Position numbers and translations under genes: made by a program. Shown here piece after piece: positions 54,401 through 64,000 of a DNA stretch of 64,000 nt. The notes below the pieces were generated by a model, which worked only from the letters and a program-made list of their open reading frames with translations, did no database searches and was not told the origin of the DNA. Positions within the stretch are counted from its first letter, which is position 1, and every line of letters begins with the position of its first letter. This DNA is from Caprimulgus europaeus (taxonomy: Eukaryota > Chordata > Aves > Caprimulgiformes > Caprimulgidae), in NCBI GenBank assembly GCA_907165065.1, contig OU015544.1, positions 1,612,001 to 1,676,000 of the forward strand, in the 5' to 3' direction.

Positions 54401-56286
54401 CTGGTGAAGGGGTTAAACAACTCAACATTTTTCATGTTCAGAAGGAATTGCTTTATTAAAAAAAAATTGTGTATGAACAGGAAGAAACTTATAAAATTAG
54501 TACACCAAAATATTTAATGTAAATTCAATGAAAACGTTGTTACCTAACATTTAACCAGGTTTAAAATCAGATTAAAATGAAAGCTTACAAATACTCTAAA
54601 AGAACACATTAGGATCACTGCCTTGTGTTCTTTTTTCTTTGGGGCTTTGTCTCTTCTACCCACTGGGCTCCCCACTATGCCCAGTTGCAAAGGCTTGATG
54701 TCCATCTGCCTTCTTTTGAGTGGGGTTTCTTCAGAAACACATTCAGCCACCAGGCAGGTCCAGTTGGTCTCTCCCGTGTTCCCCTTGCAGCTTATCAGCA
54801 GGGTTGCTTTTGTCTCAGCACTCTGCTGATGCCCTGTGAATAAACTGTATTTAGGCAATATTTTGAAGGGAGAGAGGAGGAGAATTGCTTCTGTGAGAAA
54901 GCAACTACTCTATTGGTATAAGTGAAATTCAAGATTACATCCATTGCTTGGCAAAAATATGGGAAGGTTGAGGTGGCAAAAAGAACTTAGGTGGAAGCTG
55001 AATGAGACAGTACTGATCACCTCTGGAATCTATTGATCGTGGTGTGTTTTGATATTAACTCAGTGTAAAGGGAATTTAATGTGACTTTGAGGCTATTTGA
55101 AAGACTTTAAGTGTTTGCTGGAATGAATATTGGAATTGGTGACCTTGAAACTCGTGTGGTTCATAGAGGTTGAGTTTGCAGTTCTACGTGCATCCCGAGG
55201 TCTTCATTTAAATAGTTTGTATACAGGCTTCTGACACTGCATGAAGCAATTTGCTTGCTTGCATGGTGTGAGTGTGATGCATTTGTTGTTACTGCAGTGT
55301 CTTCTTACTGTTTTTTTTCTTGGTTTTATTCCCAGGAGATAACCTTACAGAATTCAAGCCTGCAGGAACCGACGATGGCTTCACAGATTTTAAAACCGCT
55401 GACAGTATCTCACCACTAGAGCCGCCTACGAAAGACAAAACTTTCCCCACCTCCTTCCCCTCTCTGCCTGTTCAGTCAAAGCAGCAAACACAAGCAAAGA
55501 CCTCTTTGAACCTTGCAGACTTGGATCTCTTTTCCTCTACTGGAGAAAACAAGCAGCCATCCTTTCCACCTGCTTTTAATACATCAAAATCGGGCTCCTT
55601 TCCTCCACCACCCCTTCCATCTACCACTGCCCAACCAGCACCCAGCAAAAGTTCAAGCCTAGCTGATGAGTTTGGAGAGTTCAACCTTTTTGGGGAGTTT
55701 TCTAATTGCACATCAGCCAGTGGACAAGATGACTTTGCAGATTTTATGGCTTTCAACAACAGCAGTGGATTTCCCGAACAAAAACCAGATGACAAATACA
55801 ACGCACTTAAGCTGGAGGCCGGCCCTGTCCCTCAGCCTGGCCCATCTGCTGGTGCAGTGAAGAGTGGGCAGAGTTCTACCACAGCAGTGACACCCACCAA
55901 ATACGACATCTTCAAGCAGCTTTCTCTGGAGGGCTCTGGAGCAGGCTTTGAGGAGGCGAAGGACAACACAACTTCTTCAGTGAAGAGCGATGATGATTTC
56001 GCCGACTTTCACTCTAACAAGTTTTCTTCCACGTGCAACAGTGCAGATAAGTCCCTGGTGGACAAAGTCACAGCTTTCAAGCAGGCCAAAGAAGACTCCG
56101 CTTCGGTGAAGTCTCTGGATCTCCCCTCTATCGGCGGCAGCAGTGTCGGCAAGGAGGATTCTGAAGACGCGTTGTCTGTTCAGTTTGACATGAAACTGGC
56201 TGATGTGGGAGGAGATCTTAAGCATGTCATGTCTGATAGCTCTTTGGATTTGCCAACAGTTAGTGGCCAGCATCCACCAGCAGCAG
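33407..56286 (+). CDS. SYNRG: SYNRG (gamma-synergin), exons 1-15, 3' part outside window
   Basis: Gamma-synergin is a cytosolic partner of the AP-1 clathrin adaptor and GGAs at the trans-Golgi network and endosomes. Fifteen exons in consistent phase give 967 codons plus one base (human about 1,314 aa). Order: Gly/Ala-rich start (1-24); Met/Gly/Pro-rich region (FPVAGGLGPPQGMIPMQQQ); charged coiled-coil-like segment (about 118-156, FLEEERKRRQFEEQKQKL); DEEFSDF at 214-220; EH domain core (about 396-461, SSGLPRETLGQIWALANRTT), which binds NPF-type ligands such as SCAMP1; then acidic phenylalanine motifs DDFQEF (551-556), DSFSDF (567-572), DGFTDF (664-669), DEFGEF (761-766), DDFADF (782-787 and 870-875). 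Such DFxDF motifs are known to bind the AP-1/GGA ear domain. The ATG (GAAGATGG) has strong context and matches human MALRPG. The gene continues past the window. Confidence 0.97.
33780..33902. repeat. Degenerate 20-21-bp minisatellite, about 6 units
   Basis: Units of the form ggtcccaagtggggtatgtgg repeat about six times with substitutions and one-base length changes. Confidence 0.85.
35742..35883. repeat. 36-bp tandem repeat, nearly 4 copies
   Basis: Units start at 35742, 35778, 35814 and 35850, exactly 36 bases apart. They differ by two substitutions in the third copy. Each unit contains the 15-base palindrome tttctttaaaagaaa. Confidence 0.96.
38261..38301 (+). CDS. SYNRG: SYNRG exon 2
   Basis: A 41-base exon. 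Acceptor cctcctccag ends at 38260 and donor gtacgt starts at 38302. It encodes (S)FMFPVAGGLGPPQ, matching human FMFPVAGGIRPPQ. Confidence 0.95.
39602..39720 (+). CDS. SYNRG: SYNRG exon 3
   Basis: Acceptor ttcactgtag ends at 39601 and donor gtgtgt starts at 39721. It encodes MIPMQQQGFPMVPVMQSNMP, GMMGMNYGSQMPPGPMAMQ. Confidence 0.97.
41668..41798 (+). CDS. SYNRG: SYNRG exon 4
   Basis: Acceptor tgttgcag ends at 41667 and donor gtaagt starts at 41799. It encodes GGMPLGPMPAAGMPYMGQAS to SPDMQKQFAEEQ. Confidence 0.97.
42130..42235 (+). CDS. SYNRG: SYNRG exon 5
   Basis: Acceptor ttgcttcag ends at 42129 and donor gtatgt starts at 42236. It encodes the charged helix KRFEHQQKFLEEERKRRQFE, EQKQKLRLLSSVKPK, a likely coiled coil. 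Confidence 0.97.
42634..42745 (+). CDS. SYNRG: SYNRG exon 6
   Basis: Acceptor tgtttcag ends at 42633. The donor at 42746 is gtttgt, weaker than usual. It encodes TGEKSRDDALEAIKGNLDGF, SRDAKMHPTPASHPKKP, nearly identical to human. Confidence 0.97.
43886..44185 (+). CDS. SYNRG: SYNRG exon 7
   Basis: Acceptor attttacag ends at 43885 and donor gtaact starts at 44186. It encodes DHPTSSHSAVSVSHSAFLND, EEFSDFIQGPVEIPK and a Pro/Gln-rich linker. The first DFxDF-type motif is here. Confidence 0.95.
44898..45122 (+). CDS. SYNRG: SYNRG exon 8
   Basis: Acceptor ttattcag ends at 44897 and donor gtgagc starts at 45123. It encodes SSLEEKVLDNGSNESEQEQT, KLKTSEVGHKAS..., matching human SLEEKLL...EQIKLNTSEVGHRA. 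A fast-evolving linker. Confidence 0.95.
46959..47036 (+). CDS. SYNRG: SYNRG exon 9
   Basis: Acceptor gcatctag ends at 46958 and donor gtgagt starts at 47037. It encodes GVGVFPSQDPIQQMMPPWIY NDSLVP, matching human GVGVFPSQDPAQPRMPPWIY. Confidence 0.96.
47757..47953 (+). CDS. SYNRG: SYNRG exon 10 (EH domain)
   Basis: Acceptor cttaacag ends at 47756 and donor gtatga starts at 47954. It encodes ELYKKILETTLTPAGIDTAK, LYPILMSSGLPRETLGQIWA, LANRTTPGKLTKEELYAVLA and MIAVTQ. The LP..TLGQIWALA signature marks the EH fold. Confidence 0.98.
48640..48733 (+). mobile_element. CR1 LINE, 3' end fragment
   Basis: The segment reads gggacttgtcagtgttgggt, then ggattgggctcgttgagctt, taagtcttttccaatctaac and ends aattctgtgat. 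This is the order of the CR1 3' terminus (a ggttggact...gat-ctt..ggtcttttccaacct pattern and an ATTCTRTG tail). It lies in SYNRG intron 10. Confidence 0.8.
48923..49171 (+). CDS. SYNRG: SYNRG exon 11
   Basis: Acceptor tgtctgcag ends at 48922 and donor gtcagc starts at 49172. It encodes RGIPAVSPDVLNQFPAAPVP and a Pro/Ala-rich linker ending GGFLPSYPPSQ. Human is similar at both ends and diverged between. Confidence 0.95.
49290..49500 (+). mobile_element. CR1 LINE, 3' end fragment
   Basis: Typical CR1 3' sequence: ccctggcccagggtgcccag, ccccatccctggaaacattc, caggttggacaaggctctga, gtccctgctcactgcagggg and ending caagccattctatgaa. It lies in SYNRG intron 11, about 120 bases after exon 11. CR1 is the dominant LINE of birds and other sauropsids. 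Confidence 0.93.
50187..50323 (+). CDS. SYNRG: SYNRG exon 12
   Basis: Acceptor taattcag ends at 50186 and donor gtagta starts at 50324. It encodes VVKPEDDDFQEFQDASKSGS LDDSFSDFQGD with two adaptor-ear motifs. Confidence 0.97.
50324..52788 (+). other. SYNRG: SYNRG intron 12
   Basis: About 2.5 kb of AT-rich unique sequence. No exon, repeat family or RNA gene recognised. Confidence 0.75.
52789..52907 (+). CDS. SYNRG: SYNRG exon 13
   Basis: Acceptor gtttttag ends at 52788 and donor gtaaaa starts at 52908. It encodes (S)VPSLLMPLPGNKTLSSADK YAVFKGITAEKPSESTATFG. Confidence 0.96.
53087..53149 (+). CDS. SYNRG: SYNRG exon 14
   Basis: A 63-base exon. Acceptor gctcactag ends at 53086 and donor gtaagc starts at 53150. 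It encodes DCGDKYSAFRELEPPAESKY L, matching human DPGDKYSAFRELEQTAENKP. Confidence 0.95.
53150..55335 (+). other. SYNRG: SYNRG intron 14
   Basis: About 2.2 kb. Nothing recognised; the minus-strand open frame near 54.55-54.86 kb has no similarity I know. Confidence 0.75.
55336..56286 (+). CDS. SYNRG: SYNRG exon 15 (large exon)
   Basis: A 951-base exon. Acceptor attcccag ends at 55335 and donor gtgagg starts at 56287. It encodes GDNLTEFKPAGTDDGFTDFK, the DEFGEF and two DDFADF motifs, and ends SDSSLDLPTVSGQHPPAA, identical to human at that end. It leaves one base; the next human residues (DIEDLKYAAF) are not found before 64,000. Confidence 0.98.
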
Positions 56287-59200
56287 GTGAGGAACTGGTT
56301 AGATTGCTCTGGTAACGTAGGTGATGGAGATTTTGGTGTTGTTCTGTGTGCTAAATTTCAGTATTATGCACGAGTCTTTCGGCAGTGAAAGACTTCTAAA
56401 CCTGTGCACCCGTTAGCCAACAGCCCCTCAGCAGGGCAGTGCTTATGTTTTGTCCTAGAAGACTATAAATAGATTGAACAGTTTGAACTCCATGCCAGTT
56501 TGTTTTTGAGATCAGACAACGTCGCATTACTGGTACCTGTGAGCTATTGTCACTTGAGGGATTCCAGTGGAAAATTTCCCAATGCAAACAGTGTCGTTCC
56601 ATTTCTGTTAGCAAGAGGAATGGCAGAGTCTCCCTTTAATCCCTTGGTTTCCACAAAGCATTTGGCTTGGGGATTTAACCTGCTCTGTGCTTTAAAAGGG
56701 TAGGCAGAGCACTGATTTGTGCTGTTAATGAAGAGCTGTCTGATCACCACCACCGGCGTGTCCCCGCTGCGGTGGGCCCTGCTCTGTGCAGCCAGGATTT
56801 TGCAGGACTGCAGTAGAAGCATTGTGTGTACTTTTTAGAGTTAGAACCCTCCTTGGAATGATTGAGCAAAGGGCCTGTGAGTGCTAGTCTCATGATGATA
56901 GCTTTTGGATGGAAATGTAAAACCACAGGACTTTTATCAGGTTTTCACTTCCTTTAATTTCCCTTTCTGCAAGCACTCCTGAGGGAGTGAGCTGGCATCT
57001 CCGACCTGATCACCCATCGTAACACACATTTCCCAAGTGTCCTGCTTTTTCTTTCCATGTGTACACAGGCAGATAAGATGCAGTGAAATGTTCTGTGGCC
57101 TTCAACAATACAGAAACCATTACTGTGTTCTAGTGACCAGTATTATGCAGTCAAAGGCTTTTCTGAGCAGGGGGGAGCATACAAACTGTAACTGTAAAAG
57201 CTGATGCTGCAAGAATTGGTTATTTCCATATGAAATATTTATTCCATTTTTTGCAGCTATGGGTAGAGAAAATATACAGTACTGTAATTTTGCATTATAT
57301 GATATTTTTAAGTAGGGGAGAGAATTAAGTTGGCAACTTTGACATGGAAGATGCTCTATAACAGGGTACAAAATATCAGGAATAATTTATTAGCAAAGAC
57401 ATTTAATTTTCATATTACTGCTTGGTAAAATTCCAAGTTGAGTGAGTTGTCAAAAACGTAGCACCTACAGTGTGTTCTTGAATGTTTACTTTGGTTTTAA
57501 AAGCACTTTTTCCTAATATTTTTCTAGCCTCTTTTGGTGGTAGTTTGACTAATGTAGCTCTTCTACAGGACGTGAGCTTTTGCCACAGAAATCAATGATT
57601 AATAATTGCCATTTGTGGCAGGAAAGACTTTTTTGGTTTGTTTAAAGGGGTTAGCTGATCATGTGCTTGTTGCTAAACTTTTGAACTCTGAAGTATTAAT
57701 TAGAAGCTATTTTTATTAAACTTAAACAAGTCTGTGTTCTCCTATGGTGCCAAGCGAGGTGTTTTTCCACAGGGAGAGTTTTACTCCGTTTAACTCTGTT
57801 TGGATCTCGTAGCGGAGCGTGCCCTGGACGATCTGTTACGAATACTTCTGTGCTCATGTGTTCCTCTTTGTATGTTTGATGCATTTCAGGCTGTGAACTG
57901 CTGATGTTAAAGTCCTTTTTTTTTCAGTTTACAGACATTTAAAAAGCAGATATTTTTTTTTTCCTCTTAATTTTCTTCGATCTGTAAATCTAATGTAAAA
58001 AAAGGGACAGTATCCCTTTGCCATCATCTCTGCTGAGAAATGGGAGACTAGTCGTTGGGACCGTGTGTTTGTGAGCACTGTGTAACATCTCCAGTGAAAC
58101 AGCAGCAGGACAGAGGTGCTGAGAAGTGATTTCACTTTTCTGACACGCCGATACAGAGGTCTTTATCCTTTGGCTGTTGAGATTTCACGTTGCATAGCTT
58201 CCAGGTATGGGCAGGTAGGTTGCTTATGCTGGGAATTAGAAAGAAATTGAGTTACTTCCCATACAACAACAGACTTTGGTCTCTGAGGGGAAAAAAGGAT
58301 TTCAGTTTTGCTCTCTCCACAGGGGATACTGTCTCTTTAAACTTTGCTATAACTCTTTGTGTGGAAGGTAGATTATACTAATGTTGCCTGATTTCTCTTG
58401 CATTTACTTCGTATAACCCTTTGAGCACTGGCTGCATGCTGTTAGTTTTAACCAGGCTGCTTCTTTTAAACCAAATTCATGTTTTGCTCCAAGACAAAAG
58501 CATTTTAATTAGCACCTAGTTGTGTTAAATGAGTCTTAATTTCTGCTGCATCCTGCCAAACACTGCAGCGAGAGCGTACCCTCGCCCGGGTATTCTCAAA
58601 GGGTTATCCATCTGCTGCACTTACCAACCTGTAAAGTACCTTTTTCTTTGGCATTATTGGAGATCTCTGTATATTTTAATCAACTTCAGGTATTTTGCTG
58701 CTTTTCTAATGTCTAATTTCAACTAAACATTTCCTGTGTGAATGTGCCTTCTCAGATCTGCTTTGATATCCCTCTTCTGCAAGTATTGACCTGCATGCTT
58801 TATTCTGATAACGCCCTTACGAGCTCCTGTGTATCACTATCTTTTGTGATCTGTAAGTCCTGCTGTGTTAATAAATATTATCTTGGCATATTTTGAAAAC
58901 GTTGGGGATGTGTGTGATTTGTTGCAAACCAGCAGTTTTTCCTGAAAAATACAAAGTTTAAAGTTATAGTATCCCCTTAAAGCTGGCGGGTGCCTTTCCC
59001 TTGCAGAGCAGCGTGTGGGTGAGCTTCTTTCTTCTCTTCCAACGCTTTGACCTCGCTCCCTGTGCAATTCTGAAACTTTACATATTTTTTTTTTAATATT
59101 TATTTATTATTTTTATTTTAAAATATTTTTTAAAATATTTAAAAATATTTACAGTATTTTTTTTTTAAAAGAGCAGTTTTTTGAGAGGGATCGAGGACAG

Positions 59201-62200
59201 GAGATGTGTGGATGGCAGGGTGGTTTCTGTGAGCTGGATTTGAGGTATGGTGGTAGTTCAGACTGAAGACAGAAATGCTGTTTTCTCTGTCCCGTTGTCT
59301 CCTCACCTGGATTTCCCTGCTGCCAGCCAAGGTTATGACACACCTTTGTGAAGGGGACCAGCTGGAAAATGTGTTGCTATCTAGGCCTTTATGAGCAGGA
59401 GCCCATTAAACAATATTCTGATATTTATTTAGCTAATCTAGAGTGAGTTAATCAGTGCCCCAAAGTAAAGGGCCCTGCTTCCTTTTTCTGTTCAGGAACT
59501 CCTGGCTTGCTAAGTACTGAAGCTCTCAAACGTGAATAACAGCTGCAAATTTGTGTCATGTCATTACATCACTTTGAATTCCTCCAAATCCCGGGCCACT
59601 AACAGGTTAGAATTAAAGTCAAATTAGCAGACAAGGTAAAAAACTAAAAATAATTGAGAGGTGGAATGAAGTTAAAGCGTTACACCAGCCCAAACTGGGT
59701 ATTTTGTACTTCCTTGCTGAGCGAGAAACCAGAGTGTGTGTTTTCTTCTTTACACCAATCTTGAGAGACTTTAAAGGGGGAAAAAAAAAAGGGGGGAGCG
59801 AGTGAAAAAGCCAAAACACCACCCCTTTTTCATTCTGGAGAACCAGTAGGTTCTGCCCAGCCCTAAAGCTTTTTAAACTGAAGGCTTGGACGTAAACCTG
59901 AGAGCCCTAGTTCTGCAGGGCTCGTGCTGTTGGTATTTGTTCAGTTAATCATACCTGCAGCAGGGAGAGAAATGCTCATGGCTCTGTACTTTATTACATT
60001 TTTGTCCAGAGTTGGCAGTCAGATTCACTCACTTGCTCTCATTTAGTATAATTCTGCAAACAGAAGAGCTTAACAACACTTATTTATCCCGTGAGGGCCT
60101 CGAACAGCCGAGGTGTGTACGTGTGTCCTGAACGCCTTCCAAGCTGAGCCGAAGGGTGCAGAGACGCAGCAGCTCCTTGGGCTTCTGCAGGACCGAGCTG
60201 AGCCGCCTCTCCGCGTCCTCCGCCAGCTCAGGGGGCCTTCATTCTGCTGTGGAGCCTCACTCATTGTGATAGTTTAAAAATAATTAGCAAATTCTTTAAT
60301 TCCACAGGGTTTGAAGGCTTTTCTCTCCTTTTTCCTTCATTTTAATTTATCTTACAGTCAGCATTCTGGATGGTTGCTGCCTTAGCAGTGCTAGGTACTG
60401 CCATTCTTTAGAGAAAATAAATTGGAGTAACTCCCTTATCATTAACACTGTTCTAGGCTTCACCAGCTGAGAAATGGGCTTTGCCATGGGCCTGACACAG
60501 ATAGCAGCAGCACATGCAAGCCTCTGTGTTCTTCCTGTTTCCCCTCTGCCTTTATCAGGTGAAGCCCCACTGGAAGTGGTGAGGAGGTGGAGCTGGTCCC
60601 CATCCAGTCTCTGGATTTCTTGCTCAGACTGCTGGTGTTGTTCCCAGTATAACAGCTCTGGTTTTGGTGCACAGATGCTGTTCCACTGGGAACAGAACTA
60701 CCTCCCACCTGCGTCACCCTAACAACCAAAAAATGACACAAGAGTTCTATTTATTCGTCACAATTTAATACAAACTGAAATATAAAACCTTGGAAGTCTC
60801 CTATGTTGGTTAAAATCACTAAATCCATTGTAATCTTCTGAATTGTCTTTTTCAGTTTTCTTTAGAATATCATGAACGCTGTCAAGGGTTTTCCTTAAAT
60901 GATTAAACTGTTGACGTTGAAGGCTCCAGCTTGTAAGTTGCCTCCAGCCATAACTTAATCCTTGGTAGTTGAAATGAATTGTTACAGTTGGCTCCAATGA
61001 AGGATGTCAGGGTTTTCTGCAGATGAGGTAACGCTGGGAAGCAGTGTTTTAGCTGAATTTCACCCTCTGTCGATAGTCTCCTGTACGCTCCTGGGCAGCT
61101 CTTGCTCTGCTCTCTCTGGCTGCTGTGTGGCTGACTCGTAGCTGTCCCCAGGTGATGATCAGGCAGGTTGGACTCTGGTTTTGGTAGTTCAAAGTGGATG
61201 GAAAGTAAATGGTAAATATTTCAACCTTTTTGCTTTGGAAGAATTACAAATGGGTTTGGTTTCTAAAGCTTTCGGCATCTTGCAGCACTCGGCGTGACAC
61301 TGACAGGATCGCTTCTTCCATTCTTGTTTCACTAGAAATATTTTTAAGGAAAAAAAAAATGTGTCATTATATGATATTGGAATGGATCTGACTTTGATTT
61401 TTACAGCCACACACACATCCATCCCACCCTGCCCCTGTCTGTAAGTGATCTGAGAATCTGACCCTTTGTATTTAATCTGGGATGTCCTTTGTGGGCTCAC
61501 CAGCGCAGAGTGACAGTGCCAGTGACCCGTGGTCTTAAGTCTATTGGGAGTAAGAGTTTATGGATTTATATACCAAAACTAAGCTCAAATCTCTGTCATT
61601 TCTGAAAGACAGCACAGAATTGCTACTGAGGTTACTGAGGAATACAGGTTTGTGATGATACATTGCACTGAAATCTGTTGCTGTATCTCTTGTGGTAGGA
61701 CGAGCAGGTTCCTAACGCATCATCAGTTTCAAGATTTGCCCTGAGGGACAGGGACCTTGCTGTGCGCTCTCCAAAAATGCTAACTGAGGAATCACTTTTA
61801 ACTTACAAAGAAAGATTGTGTGTCTCAAAACAAATAATTTTCCATAGAATTTTGAATGGATTTAGTCTTTGCTCATTCTTTTTTCTTTTTTTGGATAGAA
61901 TTTGATGCTTCTCATGGGTTCAGATCCTGTTCTTACTAACAGTGTCCTCCAGAAGGAAGTGGCAGTCGCTCCGCAGCATCCGTCTCCACTGTGGTGCTAA
62001 CTTAGAAGTAATTCATTTATTTTTTTCCACTTAATCATCTCTTGATTTGAAAAAAATATTACTGGCACATGTGCATCTTAAATTTTGAAGTGCTATAACA
62101 GCAGAATGCAGCTTTTATTGCAGCAGAGGCTAGAACAGCCACATTTTAACTGGAGCTTTTTATTCGTTCAACCTCTCTGTGGCCTTTAAGGAAAAGGCTG

Positions 62201-64000
62201 TTGGAGGGGCAGTTCTTAATGCTGCTTAATAAAACAGTCTTTCTGCCAATAATAGAGACCCCCACATCATGAGGAGTTCTCTAGGGCCAACCCAGAAGTG
62301 CTTTTCACATGTAAACTGCTTCTTCACTTATTAGTCTGGTGGCAAGTCGCTCTGCTACCTGCCAGGGGGGAAAATGCTCCTCTTAATTACGCAGCAGATG
62401 TGCTAAGAGCTCTGAAAAGCCTTTGGCTTTGCCCTAGCTGTGACAAAGGTGATGATTTTACCTCCTCTATGCAAAACCAGCTCACCTGTGGCAAAGGAGT
62501 CTGTGAAATGCAGTGCAGGGCACAGCAATGGGTTGGGTTTTTTTGCAATAGAATAAAAATTCGTATAAAAGCTCGTTTTCCTCGGATCACGGACAGTTAC
62601 ACATACATTCTTATTTTTCATACTTTTCAATAAATTATTTTAGAACTGCTTTAGCTGGAAACACTTTCTCTCTGCACACAGTATTTTTCCTGTGATAAAA
62701 CTGAAGGAAAAGTATACTCTGAGGAAAGTTTATTCACCAGAGTAATATCTTCTTAACTATCCAAATAAATAAAATGTACAGAATTGAACTATTATGTTTC
62801 ATCTCGGCTCTTACACCTGTGCAGATGGGTTTCACATCTGCATGAATACAGACAGAGATTCTTGAATCTTAGTTTGTGGATAATTAAAATATTGATCTGC
62901 CTTCCCTGCCATGAGCTATTGATTGTGGGGGCGAAGCGGGGGGAGTTCAGGGTTCCCCCCCATGCCAGGATCAGAGCAGGTGGAGAACGCTGACCTGGTC
63001 CTTTAGGATGTGTTTTCAGCTCAAACTTTTACCAGTTATCAAAGAAATCATTCACAATAGATTGTGCAGATCCTCACAGGAGGCTCATCACTCTTTCTTT
63101 TAATTTCCTGGTGAACACTGAAACAACAGCAGTGGTTAAATCTTTGCTGGGTTTTGGAGTCAACACAAATTCAAGACGAAAAAGAGGTTGCCTAGTAGGC
63201 TGGGGGATTTTCAAGCTCCCAGGATTAATTACCGCTGGCTAACACTCTGGAGGTTATCCTGGCACTCTCTTTAGTGCTAGCAAAGCTTTCATTGAACTCC
63301 TTTGAACAAAACTGTATATTTGAGAGGGCAAGGTGTGGTTTCTTGTGATAAATGACTGATCCCTTGCAAGTCAGCTCCTTGTCACCCCGCAGCCTTCTCG
63401 CTGTTCAGTTTTGCCGTAAACAGGTGATTTCATCTCTCGTCTGTTTGCCCTTCTCTAAACTGCTTGCTCTATGAATTTCATGTTGGAATAGCACTTTGAA
63501 ATTTTGCTGTTTGTGTGTGAGGTGCTGAGGGTCGTGGTTGAGATGCTGTCGTGTGCAAATGCAGCAGCTGCAGGGGGACTGTCCCTTAGGAAGAGCTGAG
63601 AGGTGACACGCCGTGCCTCGCTGACCCACTGCAAAGGGCCTTTTACTGTGGTAGCCATTAAACTCTATGGCTGTATCATATATTTATTGGCCTTTTAATT
63701 ACCTATGTATGTGGGTCATGCCTGGACAGCAGCCTAAAGCGTAGCATGCTCTCCTCTTACAGTAAAATGAATAAATGAAGGCAGAAATGTTTTGTTAAAA
63801 TGGTTTAATCCTCAGGCTGCTGTGGCCAGATTGAATCCAGAGGGCAGCTGGAAAGTCAGCGTGTTCCCACCCTGGCTGTATTCAACCAAGTTGCCAGGAC
63901 TGCGTGCCAGCCAGCCAAGACCACGGTGTTTATCAGAAGAGTCTTGGCTGAAGCGATGCAAACAGAACATATTTCCTGGTTTGGGTTTGCTTTACCTCGA
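56287..64000 (+). other. SYNRG: SYNRG intron 15, runs off the window
   Basis: At least 7.7 kb with no SYNRG exon that I could find. An extreme AT-rich low-complexity tract lies at 59080-59172. A GC-rich patch at 60,080-60,250 keeps a 53-codon open frame on the minus strand. Stretches near 62.23-62.50 kb and 63.10-63.42 kb are motif-dense and could be conserved non-coding elements. Confidence 0.7.
59080..59172. repeat. AT-rich low-complexity tract
   Basis: Almost only A and T (ttttaatatttatttattat and similar) over about 90 bases. Confidence 0.9.

Noticed and set aside
56287-64000. SYNRG exon 16
   Set aside because: No sequence encoding the expected DIEDLKYAAFGSYSS was found after a splice acceptor. 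The stretch tttttggatag-aatttgatgc near 61.9 kb looks like an acceptor but opens no matching frame.
1-64000. tRNA, snoRNA or miRNA genes
   Set aside because: I saw no A/B-box pair with a cloverleaf, no C/D or H/ACA arrangement and no miRNA hairpin that I could support by eye. A covariance-model search (Infernal/Rfam) would settle this.

Overview
This is vertebrate nuclear DNA, most probably from a bird. Split genes with GT/AG introns, CpG-island promoters and polyadenylation signals show a vertebrate. Two CR1-type LINE 3' ends (about 48.64-48.73 kb and 49.29-49.50 kb) and compact spacing point to a bird or another sauropsid. The species cannot be told from the sequence. The window holds three genes, all on the + strand, in the order known from human 17q12: HNF1B, DDX52, SYNRG.

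1-15.2 kb is the 3' half of HNF1B. It contains the 3' part of a large intron (intron 4 by human numbering), coding exons 5-9 and a 3'UTR ending near an AATAAA at 15,205. The exons encode the C-terminal transactivation domain; the POU-specific and homeodomain exons lie upstream of the window. The introns are GC-rich and carry two CpG-dense islands, several palindromic transcription-factor-like motifs and an 11-copy, 19-bp tandem repeat in the 316-bp intron 6.

15.2-24.1 kb is intergenic. I found no gene in it. It holds low-complexity repeats, AT-rich stretches that may be conserved non-coding DNA, and a perfect 20-bp inverted repeat at its right end.

24.1-32.1 kb is a complete DDX52, a DEAD-box RNA helicase of ribosome biogenesis. 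It has 15 coding exons and every intron keeps frame, giving 620 codons plus a stop. Its CpG promoter has a consensus RFX X-box and a perfect ETS-type palindrome close to the start codon.

33.1-64 kb is the 5' part of SYNRG (gamma-synergin, an AP-1 adaptor partner in clathrin traffic). Fifteen coding exons give about 967 residues, including the EH domain and a series of acidic DFxDF-type motifs. The last exons lie beyond the window, and 56.3-64.0 kb is intron.

The genes are not an operon and probably have separate promoters. HNF1B is a developmental transcription factor, DDX52 a housekeeping nucleolar helicase, and SYNRG a cytoplasmic trafficking adaptor. GC content falls from the HNF1B side to the SYNRG side. 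I found no prokaryotic, viral or CRISPR-like system. The most noteworthy observations are regulatory motifs and tandem or inverted repeats.
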